Shown: positions 15,728-25,773 of the stretch, piece by piece
Position numbering within the stretch: the stretch's first letter is position 1
How the letters are laid out: each line of letters begins with the position of its first letter
Assembly (NCBI RefSeq): GCF_900177045.1
Contig: NZ_LT841358.1
Location: 1,797,559-1,861,558 of the forward strand
From: Candidatus Nitrosotalea okcheonensis
Lineage (GTDB): Archaea; Thermoproteota; Nitrososphaeria; Nitrososphaerales; Nitrosopumilaceae
Reading direction: 5' to 3'
DNA: 64,000 nt
Program-made: the position numbers and the translations under genes
The notes under the pieces: generated by a model
Databases searched by the model: none
What the model saw: the letters and a program-made list of their open reading frames with translations, nothing else
What the model was told of the DNA's origin: nothing

Positions 15728-18598
15728 CTATTCAATTAAGATGGCAGGTTTGTATGGTCTTGCTGTTCTTGATTTATTTTTTGGATCATACTTGTCTTGA
15801 TCTGATTCAGAAAATATTTGCGATGTAATTCCAAATTCTGCTTGCACAAGTGAATCAAGTTCTAAGAGAATTTTTTTTTCATCAATAAGACCGATCTTGT
15901 TCTTTGATTCTCTTTCTTCTTGTGATTCTGATAATATGTCATTGACTGTTTTTTTCACAAAATCAGGATCTTTTTTTATCTCTTCTGTTTCCTTGTCTGC
16001 AATAAGAGATTTTATAAGAAAACCTATGTTGACCTCACCTGCTACCACGCTGGACAAAATTTTCTGGTATGCCTTTACTTTCCATTGGGCCGACGTGTAT
16101 ATTGTTATTTTATTTGGAATAATTTTCGTGACCTTGATTATGTTTTTTATGTCATCAACTGTATTTTTTAACAGGTTTTCCGATTGAATTGATCCCAAGT
16201 CAATCACATCCTCATGATATGTTGGCCATGCAGACTTTGATACAATACCTGTATTTCCAAGTCTAGACCACATCTCTTCTGATGCATATGGCGCAAAGGG
16301 TGACATCATTGCTATTCTCGTAGAAAATATGTCGTGCAAGATTCCGGCAAAATTATCACGTTTTTTTGCCAAAGCTCGTTTGATATACCACTGAAGATCT
16401 GATTCAAAATCATAGAGAATAAAGTGTAATGCTTCTCTCAGTCTCATTTTTTGTATTGAAGATGTTGCTTTAAGAATTAACTGCTCGGTCTTGCTTTTTA
16501 TCCACTTGTCCTCTTGTTCAAGTTTTACATTGTGAGAGGCTCTATATCTTGAACACTCCTCTAACATGCTCTCTAATTTGTTTTTTATTCCCTTTACTGC
16601 ATCTTGGTTGAAATCTGCATCCTGTAGCAACTCTGCAGAAATCAAAATTGTAAGCCTGATTGAATCAGCACCATGTTTTCTTATGGCGTCTCTTAATGGA
16701 ATTATGTTTCCCTCTGATTTGGACATTTTCTTTCCGTCCATGAGGACTGATCCATTAACTACAATCTCTTCAGGCCAGTATTCTCTTGGAAATATTGCTA
16801 TATGATTGAAGATGAAAAATGTTAGATGATTTGGAACTAGATCTCTTCCAGAATGTCTTGCATTTACTGGATAAAAATATTGAAACTCTTTTTTTATTCT
16901 TTCCAAAAGATCAGGTGCTATTTTACATTGAGATGATGTGTCCTCTAATCTCCCCTTGCTCAAAAATATATAATCAAAAAAAGTATCTGATACATTTTCT
17001 GGAACGATTTCCTTGTTGTTGACATATTTTGCTATGGTGTAATATGCCATGTAAATTACGGAATCAGAAAGACTTTCTATTATCCAGTTTTTATCCCATG
17101 GTAATTTTGTTCCCAATCCATGCTGTCTTGCACATGCTCTCTCTCTGAGCCAATCTACTACATTGTTGAATTCATTTCTAATCTCTTCTGGGAGAATCTT
17201 CATCTCATTTATCCATGCGTGTACTTTTGTCTTCCATTCCGGATCTGAATAGTTGAGAAACCATTGGTTGCTGAGAATCTTTACTACGCATTCTGCACCA
17301 CATCTGCATCTTATGGGAATCTCGTTTAACTCGTATAGGATATCTGCATTTTTTTCTTGCAACAGCCATTTTTTTACTTCGTCCTTTGCCTCTACAACTG
17401 TCTTGCTTGCAAACTTCCCAGTGTTCTGCTTTAATCTGCCACCGTAAAACTCCTTTGAGTATATTTCCTTGGTAGCCTCTTCTAATTTTGAACTATTTTG
17501 ATTTTCAATTTGGAATTTGGTTATGACATCCAACGCAGGAATTTGGCTGTAACCTTCTGTTTCAATTATTGATATTGCCTTGACATTTTGAATGCCTGAT
17601 ATGTTGGGATACTTCATAATCTCTTTTTTGAGATCTTCAAGGGCCTGATAATCAAAAGGGGCATGTGCAGGAACAGACATTACAATACCAGTACCATTCC
17701 CACTTTTGACAAAACTTGCTGGCAACATCAAAACCTGATCGTCTCTTTCAGGAACTCTGACTTGTTTTCCAACCAGTTCCTTGCCTGATATCTTCCCTAG
17801 TCTTGTTATTGTTTTATTATGAAACTCTAACTTTCTTGCACATTCGCTAGTTACTATCCATTGCTCGTCATCAACCTGTATTATTTCATAAACAAACTCT
17901 GGATTTATCCAGATATTTGTTACACCAAAAATAGTCTCAGGTCGTAATGTTGCAGTGGGAATGATGTACTTGTCATATCTGAATTTGATAATTGTATATT
18001 CTGTAAAACTTGGTTCTACATCACCTTGTGTGTCATGCTGAGATACTGGATTCTGATCCTTTGGACACCATCCTACTGGATGAGTGCCCTGAATTATGAG
18101 ATTTTTTTCTTTTAGTTTTCTAAACTGCCACTCGATAAACTTGTTGTATACTGGATCTATTGTAGTAAATTCTCTTCTCCAGTCTATAGAATATCCCATC
18201 TCAATCATCCCTGTCTTTATCTCTTGATGAAAATAATCTGCAATCTTCACTGGTTCCGTAAATTCTCTTATTTTGTCGTCTGGTACCTTGTACAAAGTGC
18301 GAAACGTTTCCAGTAGTTTCATGTCATTATCTTGAACCCTTCTGGCCATGCCCAAAATTGGCGTTCCAGTGTAATGAAATCCCATTGGAAATAATACGTT
18401 GTAACCTAACATGCGCATGAACCTGGCATGTACATCTGCTAGTGTGTATGTTCTTCCATGTCCCACATGCTGAGGGGAGTTGGGATAAGGATATGCCACT
18501 GTAACGAAGAATTTTTTGTTACTATTTGGATCAGCCTCAAAGTATTTTTCTTCATCCCACCTATGTCTCCATTTTTCTTCAAGTGATACCCAGTCCAT
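15728..18598 (-). CDS. leuS: Leucyl-tRNA synthetase, archaeal type
   Basis: A 956-residue class I synthetase. The HIGH-type motif is PQHVGHGR near residue 41 and the KMSKS loop reads DGKKMSKSEGN. The large CP1 editing insertion lies between, with a TATLRPETIFGVTN threonine-rich region that clears mischarged tRNA. Length and an anticodon-binding C-terminus fit the archaeal/eukaryotic LeuRS. Three bases separate it from alaS upstream, so the two synthetases form an operon. Confidence 0.96.
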   Translation of the reverse strand: MDWVSLEEKWRHRWDEEKYFEADPNSNKKFFVTVAYPYPNSPQHVGHGRTYTLADVHARFMRMLGYNVLFPMGFHYTGTPILGMARRVQDNDMKLLETFRTLYKVPDDKIREFTEPVKIADYFHQEIKTGMIEMGYSIDWRREFTTIDPVYNKFIEWQFRKLKEKNLIIQGTHPVGWCPKDQNPVSQHDTQGDVEPSFTEYTIIKFRYDKYIIPTATLRPETIFGVTNIWINPEFVYEIIQVDDEQWIVTSECARKLEFHNKTITRLGKISGKELVGKQVRVPERDDQVLMLPASFVKSGNGTGIVMSVPAHAPFDYQALEDLKKEIMKYPNISGIQNVKAISIIETEGYSQIPALDVITKFQIENQNSSKLEEATKEIYSKEFYGGRLKQNTGKFASKTVVEAKDEVKKWLLQEKNADILYELNEIPIRCRCGAECVVKILSNQWFLNYSDPEWKTKVHAWINEMKILPEEIRNEFNNVVDWLRERACARQHGLGTKLPWDKNWIIESLSDSVIYMAYYTIAKYVNNKEIVPENVSDTFFDYIFLSKGRLEDTSSQCKIAPDLLERIKKEFQYFYPVNARHSGRDLVPNHLTFFIFNHIAIFPREYWPEEIVVNGSVLMDGKKMSKSEGNIIPLRDAIRKHGADSIRLTILISAELLQDADFNQDAVKGIKNKLESMLEECSRYRASHNVKLEQEDKWIKSKTEQLILKATSSIQKMRLREALHFILYDFESDLQWYIKRALAKKRDNFAGILHDIFSTRIAMMSPFAPYASEEMWSRLGNTGIVSKSAWPTYHEDVIDLGSIQSENLLKNTVDDIKNIIKVTKIIPNKITIYTSAQWKVKAYQKILSSVVAGEVNIGFLIKSLIADKETEEIKKDPDFVKKTVNDILSESQEERESKNKIGLIDEKKILLELDSLVQAEFGITSQIFSESDQDKYDPKNKSRTARPYKPAILIE

Positions 18599-18601
18599 CT
18601 G

Positions 18602-21313
18602 TTATCGTTCTCCAAGAATTGATTTTTCTATGGTTAACAAGGCATCTTTTATCTTTGATAGGTCTTTTCCTCCTCCCTGACCAAATGCGTCTCTTCCACC
18701 GCCTGAACCTCCGAGTACTTTGGAAACTTCTTTTACTAAATCTCCTGCTTTCTTGATAGGAATGGCATCAGCACCAGAGAATGATATTATCTTGATTGAT
18801 TCATTTTTTACTATGAACGCACAATAGATGAGAGATTTGTCTATCTTGGTTGCCATTTCTCCAACTGATATGTGGAATTCCTCATCGAGTTCTTCGTCTA
18901 CTGTAGAGTACAACTTTATTTTTCCAATACTTTTTGCCTGAGAAATGGCCTCTCTCGCCGAAGCCTCAGATGTTCTTTTGATTATATGTCGCAATCTTTT
19001 TTTTGCATCATCAGAATCTTTCATTACATGTTCAAATGATTCTAACATCTTTTCTTTACTTGAGCCAAGGGATTTTACTATGTGTGAAATTTTTTGGTCT
19101 TGATTTTGGGTGTACTTGAGTGCTGACTTGCTGGATACAAATTCTAATCTGACTACCCCATCCTGAATTCTCTCGGCTTTTGTGATTTTTATTAATCCAA
19201 TCTCTCCAGTTTTTTGTACATGTGTTCCACCACATGCTTCCACATCGAATCCCTCTATGTTCACAATTCGTACTAATTTTACTGGCACTACTCCTCCCTG
19301 ATAAATTCTAAAACCATATTCTTGTTCTGCCTCGCCTCTCTCAAACTGGTTGATCAAAACTGGAATGTTTTTTCTTATGGTAGTGTTTGCAAGATCCTCT
19401 ATTTTCATTATCTCGTCTTCTGTGAGGTTTGAATGATGGGTGATGTCAAGTCTTGCATATTCCACATCCTTGAAAGCAGAATGCTGCCAGATCCAAGAGC
19501 CCAGAATATTTCTTGCAGACGCATTTAGTACGTGAGTACTTGTGTGATTTCGTGTTATTCCATATCTTCTAGCTGAATCGATTTTACAACTTGCAACTAT
19601 ACCTTCTTTTGGTACCTCTCCTTCTCTGACCTCATGTAATACAACATTTCCATGCTTGCTTACATCTATCACATCAAACTCTTCGATTTTTCCATGATCT
19701 GGCTCTTGACCTCCACCTCTTGCATAAAATGATGTCTTGTCAAGTATGACAAATTTGTTTTTTATTATTTTGAGTACTTTGGCCTTGAACTCGTGTGGAT
19801 CATCTTTGTAATATAGTAAATCTGTATCAGGTATTCCCTCCAGGTCTAGTTCTTCTTTCTTCTCTGTCTTCTCTGACTGGTGCAAATCTGATAGTCTTTC
19901 GTAAAATGTAGAGGGAATTTCCTGTATTATATGAGATTCTTTGAGAAAGTCTGGAGTTATACCATCTGATTCATACAGGCGGATGAGATCATCCACTGAT
20001 AATTTCTTGTTTTGTGTCTTGAATGTAGTTGCCATGTTTTTCATTCTGACTTTTGACTCGTTGTAACGATTCTTCTCTATCTCGATTATTGTTTTTACAT
20101 CATTACGAGTTTGTTCAAGTTCTGGATATGTAGATTTTAGATAATCTATGTGAAGATCAATTAGATTGTTAAGGTCAAAATTCCAGCCAAATCTATCAAT
20201 AGTTGCCAACGTCCTTCTGAGAATCATCCTCAAGTTGTAGCCACCTCCCACATTGCTTGGTAATGCACCATCAGAAATTGCAAAGACCAGCGTTCTCAAG
20301 TGATCTGCTATCATGTAGATCCCTTCAAGTGGAGAAATTATTTTATCTTGTTTTGTTTCATCCAACCCTGCAATTTTTGCAGCCATCTTTCTGACTATGG
20401 CAATATCGTTTGATTCTGAGAGGGCCTTTGCCACTGACATGAAATATTTGGATATTGTGCCAGAATCTATGTCGATACCTATCTTGGTTATCATATGTTT
20501 TGTTATGGGTCCAAAACAGCAATCATAAGCAGTAGGGGTTCCCATTGTAATCCATGCAAACCTCTCAAGACCGGCACCCATGTCTATGATCTTTTGATCC
20601 AATACGGAATAATTGGTCAGATCGCCTTGAAATTCCGTGAATACTGCATTGCCAAGTTCTAATCCTCTTACAAAGTACTCAAGTGATGATCCAAAGGATC
20701 CTCCACCGGCCCACACATCTTCTACAAACACTATCTCCTTTTTGTTGATTCCAAATCTTTCTGTAAGTAATTTGAAATCAAGCTCCACGCATTTATCCTT
20801 CCAATATCCTTGTGAGTTTGGTATGCTATGTTGTCCTATCATACAAAAACTGGAAAAATGTCTACCGGTTACTCCTACATTTTCAATGTCTTTGAATCTA
20901 AGACAAGTTTGTGGAACAATCAGTGGGTTGGCAGGAAATTCAAAGACAACTTTGGAACCCATTACTCTTTGAAAGTCCACAATGGATGCAATTGTAAAAT
21001 AAAGATCATCCCGCCATCTGCAAACTACTGGATATCTCCCAACTGATTTGTGATTATTTTGTACAAAAAACGATTCTACTTCCTTCCATGCTTGCGTATA
21101 ATCAAATCTCTTGTTTGTAGGAGGGTCTCCAATAAACGAATAACTGTTTTCTATATGATCAGGACACATGCTAATATTGTCATCCAAAGTCCAGAAAAAC
21201 CTGCGACACTTGATACATGATTTCCTCCTAAATCCTTCATTTTCAAATAATGCGACCTTGTAGTATCTGTCTGGATCAGTAGAAAACTTTGAAAGGATCT
21301 GGTCCTTGTCCAT
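18602..21313 (-). CDS. alaS: Alanyl-tRNA synthetase, archaeal type
   Basis: A 903-residue class II synthetase with the archaeal N-terminal extension holding a zinc-like site (CIKCRRFFW...CPDH). The editing domain has the HTSTHVLNA and CGGTHV metal-binding motifs. The C-terminus contains a glycine-rich LGGSGGGRDAFGQGGG typical of AlaRS DHHA1 domains. It charges tRNA-Ala and removes Ser/Gly. First gene of the alaS-leuS pair. Confidence 0.96.
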   Translation of the reverse strand: MDKDQILSKFSTDPDRYYKVALFENEGFRRKSCIKCRRFFWTLDDNISMCPDHIENSYSFIGDPPTNKRFDYTQAWKEVESFFVQNNHKSVGRYPVVCRWRDDLYFTIASIVDFQRVMGSKVVFEFPANPLIVPQTCLRFKDIENVGVTGRHFSSFCMIGQHSIPNSQGYWKDKCVELDFKLLTERFGINKKEIVFVEDVWAGGGSFGSSLEYFVRGLELGNAVFTEFQGDLTNYSVLDQKIIDMGAGLERFAWITMGTPTAYDCCFGPITKHMITKIGIDIDSGTISKYFMSVAKALSESNDIAIVRKMAAKIAGLDETKQDKIISPLEGIYMIADHLRTLVFAISDGALPSNVGGGYNLRMILRRTLATIDRFGWNFDLNNLIDLHIDYLKSTYPELEQTRNDVKTIIEIEKNRYNESKVRMKNMATTFKTQNKKLSVDDLIRLYESDGITPDFLKESHIIQEIPSTFYERLSDLHQSEKTEKKEELDLEGIPDTDLLYYKDDPHEFKAKVLKIIKNKFVILDKTSFYARGGGQEPDHGKIEEFDVIDVSKHGNVVLHEVREGEVPKEGIVASCKIDSARRYGITRNHTSTHVLNASARNILGSWIWQHSAFKDVEYARLDITHHSNLTEDEIMKIEDLANTTIRKNIPVLINQFERGEAEQEYGFRIYQGGVVPVKLVRIVNIEGFDVEACGGTHVQKTGEIGLIKITKAERIQDGVVRLEFVSSKSALKYTQNQDQKISHIVKSLGSSKEKMLESFEHVMKDSDDAKKRLRHIIKRTSEASAREAISQAKSIGKIKLYSTVDEELDEEFHISVGEMATKIDKSLIYCAFIVKNESIKIISFSGADAIPIKKAGDLVKEVSKVLGGSGGGRDAFGQGGGKDLSKIKDALLTIEKSILGER

Positions 21314-21390
21314 TTCACAATTTTTCCTTCTGACTGATATTAAGCATTCTGAAGCAACACATTAAATATGATTTACTAGGAAAGTTTCTC

Positions 21391-21897
21391 ATGTTTACAA
21401 AAAAAGGTTGGAAGGAAGGAGACCATGTATTTGCATCACAGCCAAATGGCGAACATAGGGATATTGTTATAGGAATTGTAACTGGAGTAGAGAATTCCAA
21501 CATTGGAGTTAATGGTATGATAATAAATCCTGTAGGGCTGAAGAATAAAGTATCTCAAGGAAAAGCTGGACCTCAATCGTTAGAACTTTTGAAGAATCCC
21601 GATCCAAAAGAATGCATATTTGCTTTGATCTACAGGGTAGAACACAATAATTTTACTGGAGTTTTTGATATCACCACTGATCATGTTGAAAAAATACACA
21701 AAAACATTCACAATATTATTTCTGGCTGGGTTAGAGAATCTATACCTGAATTGATTAACAACGTACTCTCTCTGCCAGATGGTGTAGAAAAGGAGCAAGC
21801 AAAGCGAATCTTAAAACAAAGAATGGATACACTTTATGACAAGGACTTGAAGAAATACATGTATTCTATTTGTCGAGGTCTTAAAATCTTAAACTAG
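21391..21897 (+). CDS. Protein of unknown function
   Basis: 168 residues. The N-terminal half is beta-rich with a small-domain look ([12 protein letters not shown]...[19 protein letters not shown]). The C-terminal half is helical and charged ([16 protein letters not shown]... [22 protein letters not shown]). No known motif is recognised. A TATA-like TTAAATATG lies about 25 nt before the ATG, supporting expression from its own promoter, divergent from alaS. Likely a lineage-specific gene. Confidence 0.65.
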   Translation: MFTKKGWKEGDHVFASQPNGEHRDIVIGIVTGVENSNIGVNGMIINPVGLKNKVSQGKAGPQSLELLKNPDPKECIFALIYRVEHNNFTGVFDITTDHVEKIHKNIHNIISGWVRESIPELINNVLSLPDGVEKEQAKRILKQRMDTLYDKDLKKYMYSICRGLKILN

Positions 21898-21936
21898 AGA
21901 AATCATTTTAGATTTATTTTTTACATGCCTCCATAG

Positions 21937-21944
21937 TTTTATAT
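21937..21944 (+). promoter_or_regulatory. TATA box of rpl12
   Basis: TTTTATAT about 27-34 nt before the chosen ATG at 21971. This places transcription start next to the start codon and argues against the upstream TTG (21953) as start. Confidence 0.55.
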
Positions 21945-21970
21945 TATGCCTCTTGCAAAATTTGTTTACA

Positions 21971-22270
21971 ATGGAATACGTATACGCTGCGTTGCTTTTG
22001 CACAAACAAAAGAAGGAAATCAACGAAGCAAATATTGCTAATGTTGTCAAGGCTTCAGGTGCTGAAGTTAATGAGGCACAAGTAAAGGCACTTGTTGCTG
22101 CACTCGCAGATGTAAACATTGAGGAAGCAATAAAGGCTGCCCCAGTAGCAGTTGCTGCACCTGCAGCACCATCAGGTGGAGGCGCATCGGAAGCAAAGAA
22201 AGAGGCTGATCTGCCATCTGCAAAGACAGAAGAACAGGCAATGGAAGGTCTTTCTGCACTATTTGGTTAA
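21971..22270 (+). CDS. rpl12: Ribosomal protein P1 (archaeal L12)
   Basis: About 99 residues of the stalk protein that recruits translation factors. N-terminal helices ([22 protein letters not shown]) form the dimer and P0-binding part. An Ala/Pro/Gly-rich hinge follows ([11 protein letters not shown]). The C-terminal [12 protein letters not shown] is the factor-binding tail. The gene is usually cotranscribed after rpl10; here it stands alone on the opposite strand, with the rpl1-rpl10 pair beyond a membrane-protein gene. A poly-T run follows at 22288-22295. Confidence 0.94.
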   Translation: MEYVYAALLLHKQKKEINEANIANVVKASGAEVNEAQVKALVAALADVNIEEAIKAAPVAVAAPAAPSGGGASEAKKEADLPSAKTEEQAMEGLSALFG

Positions 22271-22284
22271 AACTGTAAATCTAT

Positions 22285-22296
22285 TCCCTTTTTTGT
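22285..22296 (+). terminator. T-rich terminator after rpl12
   Basis: A pyrimidine/T run (ttcccttttttg) about 15-25 bases after the rpl12 stop resembles archaeal oligo-T termination signals. Supported only by sequence and position. Confidence 0.4.
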
Positions 22297-22340
22297 AATC
22301 TCTTAAACGTTATTTACTATAGTTCTGGTTACTTTGTTAT

Positions 22341-22970
22341 TTGACTGAACTATCATCTCCAATTCAAACTATTGTGTTGATATTGGATTTGTTTGGAACG
22401 ATGGCTTTTGCAGTTACTGGGGCATTCAAGGCAATTGAACACAAAGCAGACATTGTAGGAATTATAATTCTTGCAACTATCACTGGTGTAGCTGGAGGTA
22501 CTATGAGGGACATAATACTTGGACATTTTCCACCCCATTCTATATCTGATCCAAATTATGTGATAATTACTACTGTTACTGGCATTGTCATATTCTTTCT
22601 TTATCCTAGAATGCAAAAACACTGGAATTTGTTTTTAAAATTCGATGCTCTCGGATTGGGTGTCTTTACTGCCATCGGGGCAACTCTGGCATATCAATTG
22701 TTTGGGATGAATTTTCTAGCGATGGCCATGGCTGGAATGATAACTGCAGTAGGTGGGGGAATCTTGAGGGATATGTTTGTAAATGAAGTACCTATGGTTT
22801 TTGTCAAAGAACTGTATGCATCAGCAAGTTTTCTAGGCGTTGTTGTTTTTTACATTCTTCTAATAGTCCAACTTCAAATAGAAGTGGCAACAGTCGGCTC
22901 AATACTAGTTACAACAATACTGCGATTGGTTGCCATGAAATACAACTGGAATCTGCCCAAAGTACGCTAA
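22341..22970 (+). CDS. TRIC/UPF0126 family membrane protein
   Basis: A 209-residue integral membrane protein with about seven hydrophobic segments in two similar halves. Each half has the family signature: GGTMRDIILG and GGGILRDMF. Bacterial and archaeal UPF0126 proteins are homologs of trimeric intracellular cation channels and conduct K+ in studied cases. The start is TTG at 22341; the next Met, 20 residues on, would cut the first helix. Stop is 17 bases from the convergent rpl10 stop. Confidence 0.85.
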   Translation: MTELSSPIQTIVLILDLFGTMAFAVTGAFKAIEHKADIVGIIILATITGVAGGTMRDIILGHFPPHSISDPNYVIITTVTGIVIFFLYPRMQKHWNLFLKFDALGLGVFTAIGATLAYQLFGMNFLAMAMAGMITAVGGGILRDMFVNEVPMVFVKELYASASFLGVVVFYILLIVQLQIEVATVGSILVTTILRLVAMKYNWNLPKVR

Positions 22971-22987
22971 AATATTATCTTGCTAAT

Positions 22988-23854
22988 TTATTGAGGACTG
23001 TAACCCTTTAGTTTGCCTGATAATGATTTTGCCTGTCCATGTGCTCTTTGTATTGTTGCATCCTTGGTATCATCAGTAAGGAAGCCTGCTTCTATCGCAA
23101 GTGATCTTGCCTGTTGAGCAGCCTTTGCAAGTATCATGTTGACGTTTTCTTTAGTTACGTATCCTATCGCTATGGATAGTGATAATGCTTCTTGGTGTGC
23201 CTTGGCAAATGCAGCCCTGTATTGTTCTACATCTACTGTCAATTCTTCTTGATTGTAAATTACCTTGTCTTCCAAAGCCGAGTTTAGTACTATGCCTGCC
23301 TCTACCGCCTTGACATCTAGTTTGCTCAGCAGGGTAGCTAATTTTCCGGATATGGTATCGCCTTTCTTTGCTGCTATAGAGTCTTTTGTTATCCAAACAG
23401 TTCCTTGATCAATCTTGGTTGATACTCCCGCTTCTTTAAAATCAGTAAGAATTGGTCCTGGGGTAATTCCAGTGTTGCCAGCTTTGATGACTACATCTAT
23501 GCTTGCCTTGTCTCCTCCTCTTGCTGCCATCATTATTTTATTTTTACCAAGTAAAATGTTCAGTTTGATTGGGCTCATGTTTGTAAACATCAATACACAT
23601 TGTCCCACTAGATTTGCCGCAAGTTTTTCAATTCCAGGAATCTTTAGTGTAGAAAGTGATTTCTGTGCAACCTTGTCTTTGATACTTACAATTTCTACTT
23701 CACCTTTGAATTTTTTTCTTAACGGCAATAATTGCGAAGATCTTACCTTTTCCATCCTTACAAGTGCTATGACTTTGTACTTGCTTGGTAGTTCTTGTAA
23801 CTGTTGATACATCTGAGCTTTCTTTTGAGGATATTTTGTTCTATTCTGGTGCAT
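22988..23854 (-). CDS. rpl10: Ribosomal protein L10 / acidic P0
   Basis: 288 residues with the archaeal P0 layout: an N-terminal rRNA-binding domain (about 1-110, with MKNKIMMAARGG-like NKIMMAARGGDKAS), an insertion domain, and C-terminal stalk helices that bind P1 dimers. The terminal acidic tail found in many P0 proteins is absent (it ends AKSLSGKLKGYSPQ). One base separates it from rpl1, so they are cotranscribed. Confidence 0.93.
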   Translation of the reverse strand: MHQNRTKYPQKKAQMYQQLQELPSKYKVIALVRMEKVRSSQLLPLRKKFKGEVEIVSIKDKVAQKSLSTLKIPGIEKLAANLVGQCVLMFTNMSPIKLNILLGKNKIMMAARGGDKASIDVVIKAGNTGITPGPILTDFKEAGVSTKIDQGTVWITKDSIAAKKGDTISGKLATLLSKLDVKAVEAGIVLNSALEDKVIYNQEELTVDVEQYRAAFAKAHQEALSLSIAIGYVTKENVNMILAKAAQQARSLAIEAGFLTDDTKDATIQRAHGQAKSLSGKLKGYSPQ

Positions 23855-23855
23855 G

Positions 23856-24512
23856 TTACTTCGTTCCTGGTTGGATTGGTTTGATGATCTTTCCCATGCT
23901 GGTCTTGATCATTATTTTCTTGATGTTCTTATCACCACTAGGTAATTTCTTTTCGATTGTACCAATTACTGCGTTAGCATTTGCAACTAGATCTTCATCA
24001 GACATTGTCTCATCGCCTATCTTGCATGCCAAAGAAAGAGAATTTTTCAGTCTAACTCTTATTGAAGATCTAAATCTTTCCAATATCGACTCTATTGGAG
24101 CATTGAACGGAAGTGGTGTTGGCATCTTTCCTCTAGGACCCATGAATTGACCCAGAGTCTTACCAACGTTTGCCATTACTGAAGTGTCTGCAAGGAAAAA
24201 GTCATAACCATTGATTAGTTTACGAGACTCTCTTTTGTTTGATCCCATCTGTGATACTTGTGTACTGTCTACTACCAAGTCTGCATTGGCACTCTTTGCT
24301 TTTACACCAAGATCTCCTGACGCAATAACGCATATTGAAGATGACTGGTTCATTTTTTTTGGTAACTGAACTGTCTCATTTATCGCAAATCCTTTCTTTA
24401 CATCAATATCTCTGAAAACCATGATTAGCTCTACTGCCTGCTTGAATTTTCTCTCCTTTGTGCTCTTTTTGGCATCGGTTATCATTTGAGCTATCTGGGA
24501 CTCGGTAATCAT
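23856..24512 (-). CDS. rpl1: Ribosomal protein L1 (uL1)
   Basis: The 218-residue L1-stalk protein has VNETVQLPKK-like ETVQLPKKMNQ early. The central LGQFMGPRGKMPTPLPFN signature is unmistakable. The C-terminal IKTSMGKIIKP matches the family. It can autoregulate its mRNA in archaea, but no target hairpin was identified here. First gene of the rpl1-rpl10 unit. Confidence 0.95.
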   Translation of the reverse strand: MITESQIAQMITDAKKSTKERKFKQAVELIMVFRDIDVKKGFAINETVQLPKKMNQSSSICVIASGDLGVKAKSANADLVVDSTQVSQMGSNKRESRKLINGYDFFLADTSVMANVGKTLGQFMGPRGKMPTPLPFNAPIESILERFRSSIRVRLKNSLSLACKIGDETMSDEDLVANANAVIGTIEKKLPSGDKNIKKIMIKTSMGKIIKPIQPGTK

Positions 24513-24643
24513 TACGAAAGCATTCTGATTTGCCTATTTAAAATCCTTTAGCGACAAAATCCCTCGAGAATTACACGACTAGGAAAATTTCTTATGGTGA
24601 TGCTAGCCTTGAAATAAGAATACTTTTGGAAAAGTAACTTACA

Positions 24644-24655
24644 TTTATTAAATAG
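24644..24655 (+). promoter_or_regulatory. TATA box of the first Lrp regulator
   Basis: TTTATTAAATAG about 22-33 nt before the TTG at 24677, consistent with a leaderless transcript beginning at that TTG. Confidence 0.5.
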
Positions 24656-24676
24656 TAATAAAAACAAGTCGCAAAG

Positions 24677-25135
24677 TTGCACAAATTCGATGAATTAGAT
24701 ATGAAAATAATTACCGAGCTTAGCAGAGATGGTAACACGTCAGTTCCAAATCTTTCAAAAAAACTCGGTGTCAACACGTCAGTTCTCTATAGCAGAGTAA
24801 AACGACTTGTCAAGAAAAAACTAATCAAGAAATTCACAATTGTAGTTGACGAGTCTCTGATAGGCATTGGAGTGAGGGCAACTATGGGTATTAACCGGGA
24901 TCCAAAGTTGAAAGATCAGATTCACAAGGCATTGTTGAAAACTCCTGAAATAGTTGTAATATCTGAAGTAACTGGAAGATTTGATATATTGTTGACTCTG
25001 AGAGCGCGGAACCTTGAGGAATTACATACTGTGGCTATAGAAAAGATAGGAAAAATTGACGGAATACAAAATACGGAAACTTTTGTTGAGTTACAGAAGA
25101 CCGATAAAGATCCAATCTATTCCATGACTGGATAA
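24677..25135 (+). CDS. Lrp/AsnC family transcriptional regulator
   Basis: 152 residues. The N-terminal winged-helix HTH reads DELDMKIITELSRDGNTSVPNLSKKLGVNTSVLYSRVKRL. The C-terminal RAM domain has VTGRFDILLTLRARNLEELH, the fold that senses amino acids and forms octamers. TTG is taken as start because it restores the usual D-x-x-D start and fits the promoter. It is inserted between rpl11 and rpl1 on the opposite strand, and its stop directly abuts the rpl11 stop. Target unknown. Confidence 0.88.
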   Translation: MHKFDELDMKIITELSRDGNTSVPNLSKKLGVNTSVLYSRVKRLVKKKLIKKFTIVVDESLIGIGVRATMGINRDPKLKDQIHKALLKTPEIVVISEVTGRFDILLTLRARNLEELHTVAIEKIGKIDGIQNTETFVELQKTDKDPIYSMTG

Positions 25136-25618
25136 TTACTTGAATTTGTCGTCCCATTTGCCCGATTCTAGATCGGCTGTTGCTTCTTTTGGATTCTTGC
25201 CGCTTATCTTGATTCCTAGTGCAAGACATGTTCCGATTATTTCTTTTGATGCTGATTTTATATTAAGTGCATATGACGAATCTATTTTCAATTTGGCAAC
25301 CTTGACAACTGCATCTGGTGAAATATCTCCTACCCATGTAGCACCAGAAGTTCCTGATCCTTTCTGAATACCAGCTTCTTTTAAAATTAGGGCTGCTGCC
25401 GATGGAATTCCAACCTCTACAGTCCATTTCTTTGTTCCTTTGTCGACATTAACTGTGACAGGTACCTTCATTCCTTCAAAATCTTTAGTCTTCTCATTTA
25501 TGGCAGTGACTATTTGTAAAATGTTTACACCAAGAGGTCCCAATGTTGGACCCAAAGGAGGACCTGCACTGGCCTGGCCTCCTGTTACTAGTGCAGAAAC
25601 GGTTTGTATGTCTGCCAT
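25136..25618 (-). CDS. rpl11: Ribosomal protein L11 (uL11)
   Basis: 160 residues. The N-terminal GGQASAGPPLGPTLGPLGVNI motif is diagnostic. The C-terminal domain binds the GTPase-associated centre of 23S rRNA (IGTCLALGIKISGKNP). A purine-rich AAGAGGGAAG Shine-Dalgarno element lies about 5 nt upstream of the ATG. It belongs with secE-nusG upstream across a 155-base gap that may carry its own promoter. Confidence 0.95.
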   Translation of the reverse strand: MADIQTVSALVTGGQASAGPPLGPTLGPLGVNILQIVTAINEKTKDFEGMKVPVTVNVDKGTKKWTVEVGIPSAAALILKEAGIQKGSGTSGATWVGDISPDAVVKVAKLKIDSSYALNIKSASKEIIGTCLALGIKISGKNPKEATADLESGKWDDKFK

Positions 25619-25773
25619 ATTTTTTCTTCCCTCTTAAATGTAAATTTAATCCTTGCTAATAAGGACACCAAGTTATCATGGCATGTCATAATTGTCACGA
25701 ATTTCTTAAGAAATTATCTTTTTGGTCACACAATGAAAGTAATCGATGTATTCTGATAAAACTTGGCAGTACC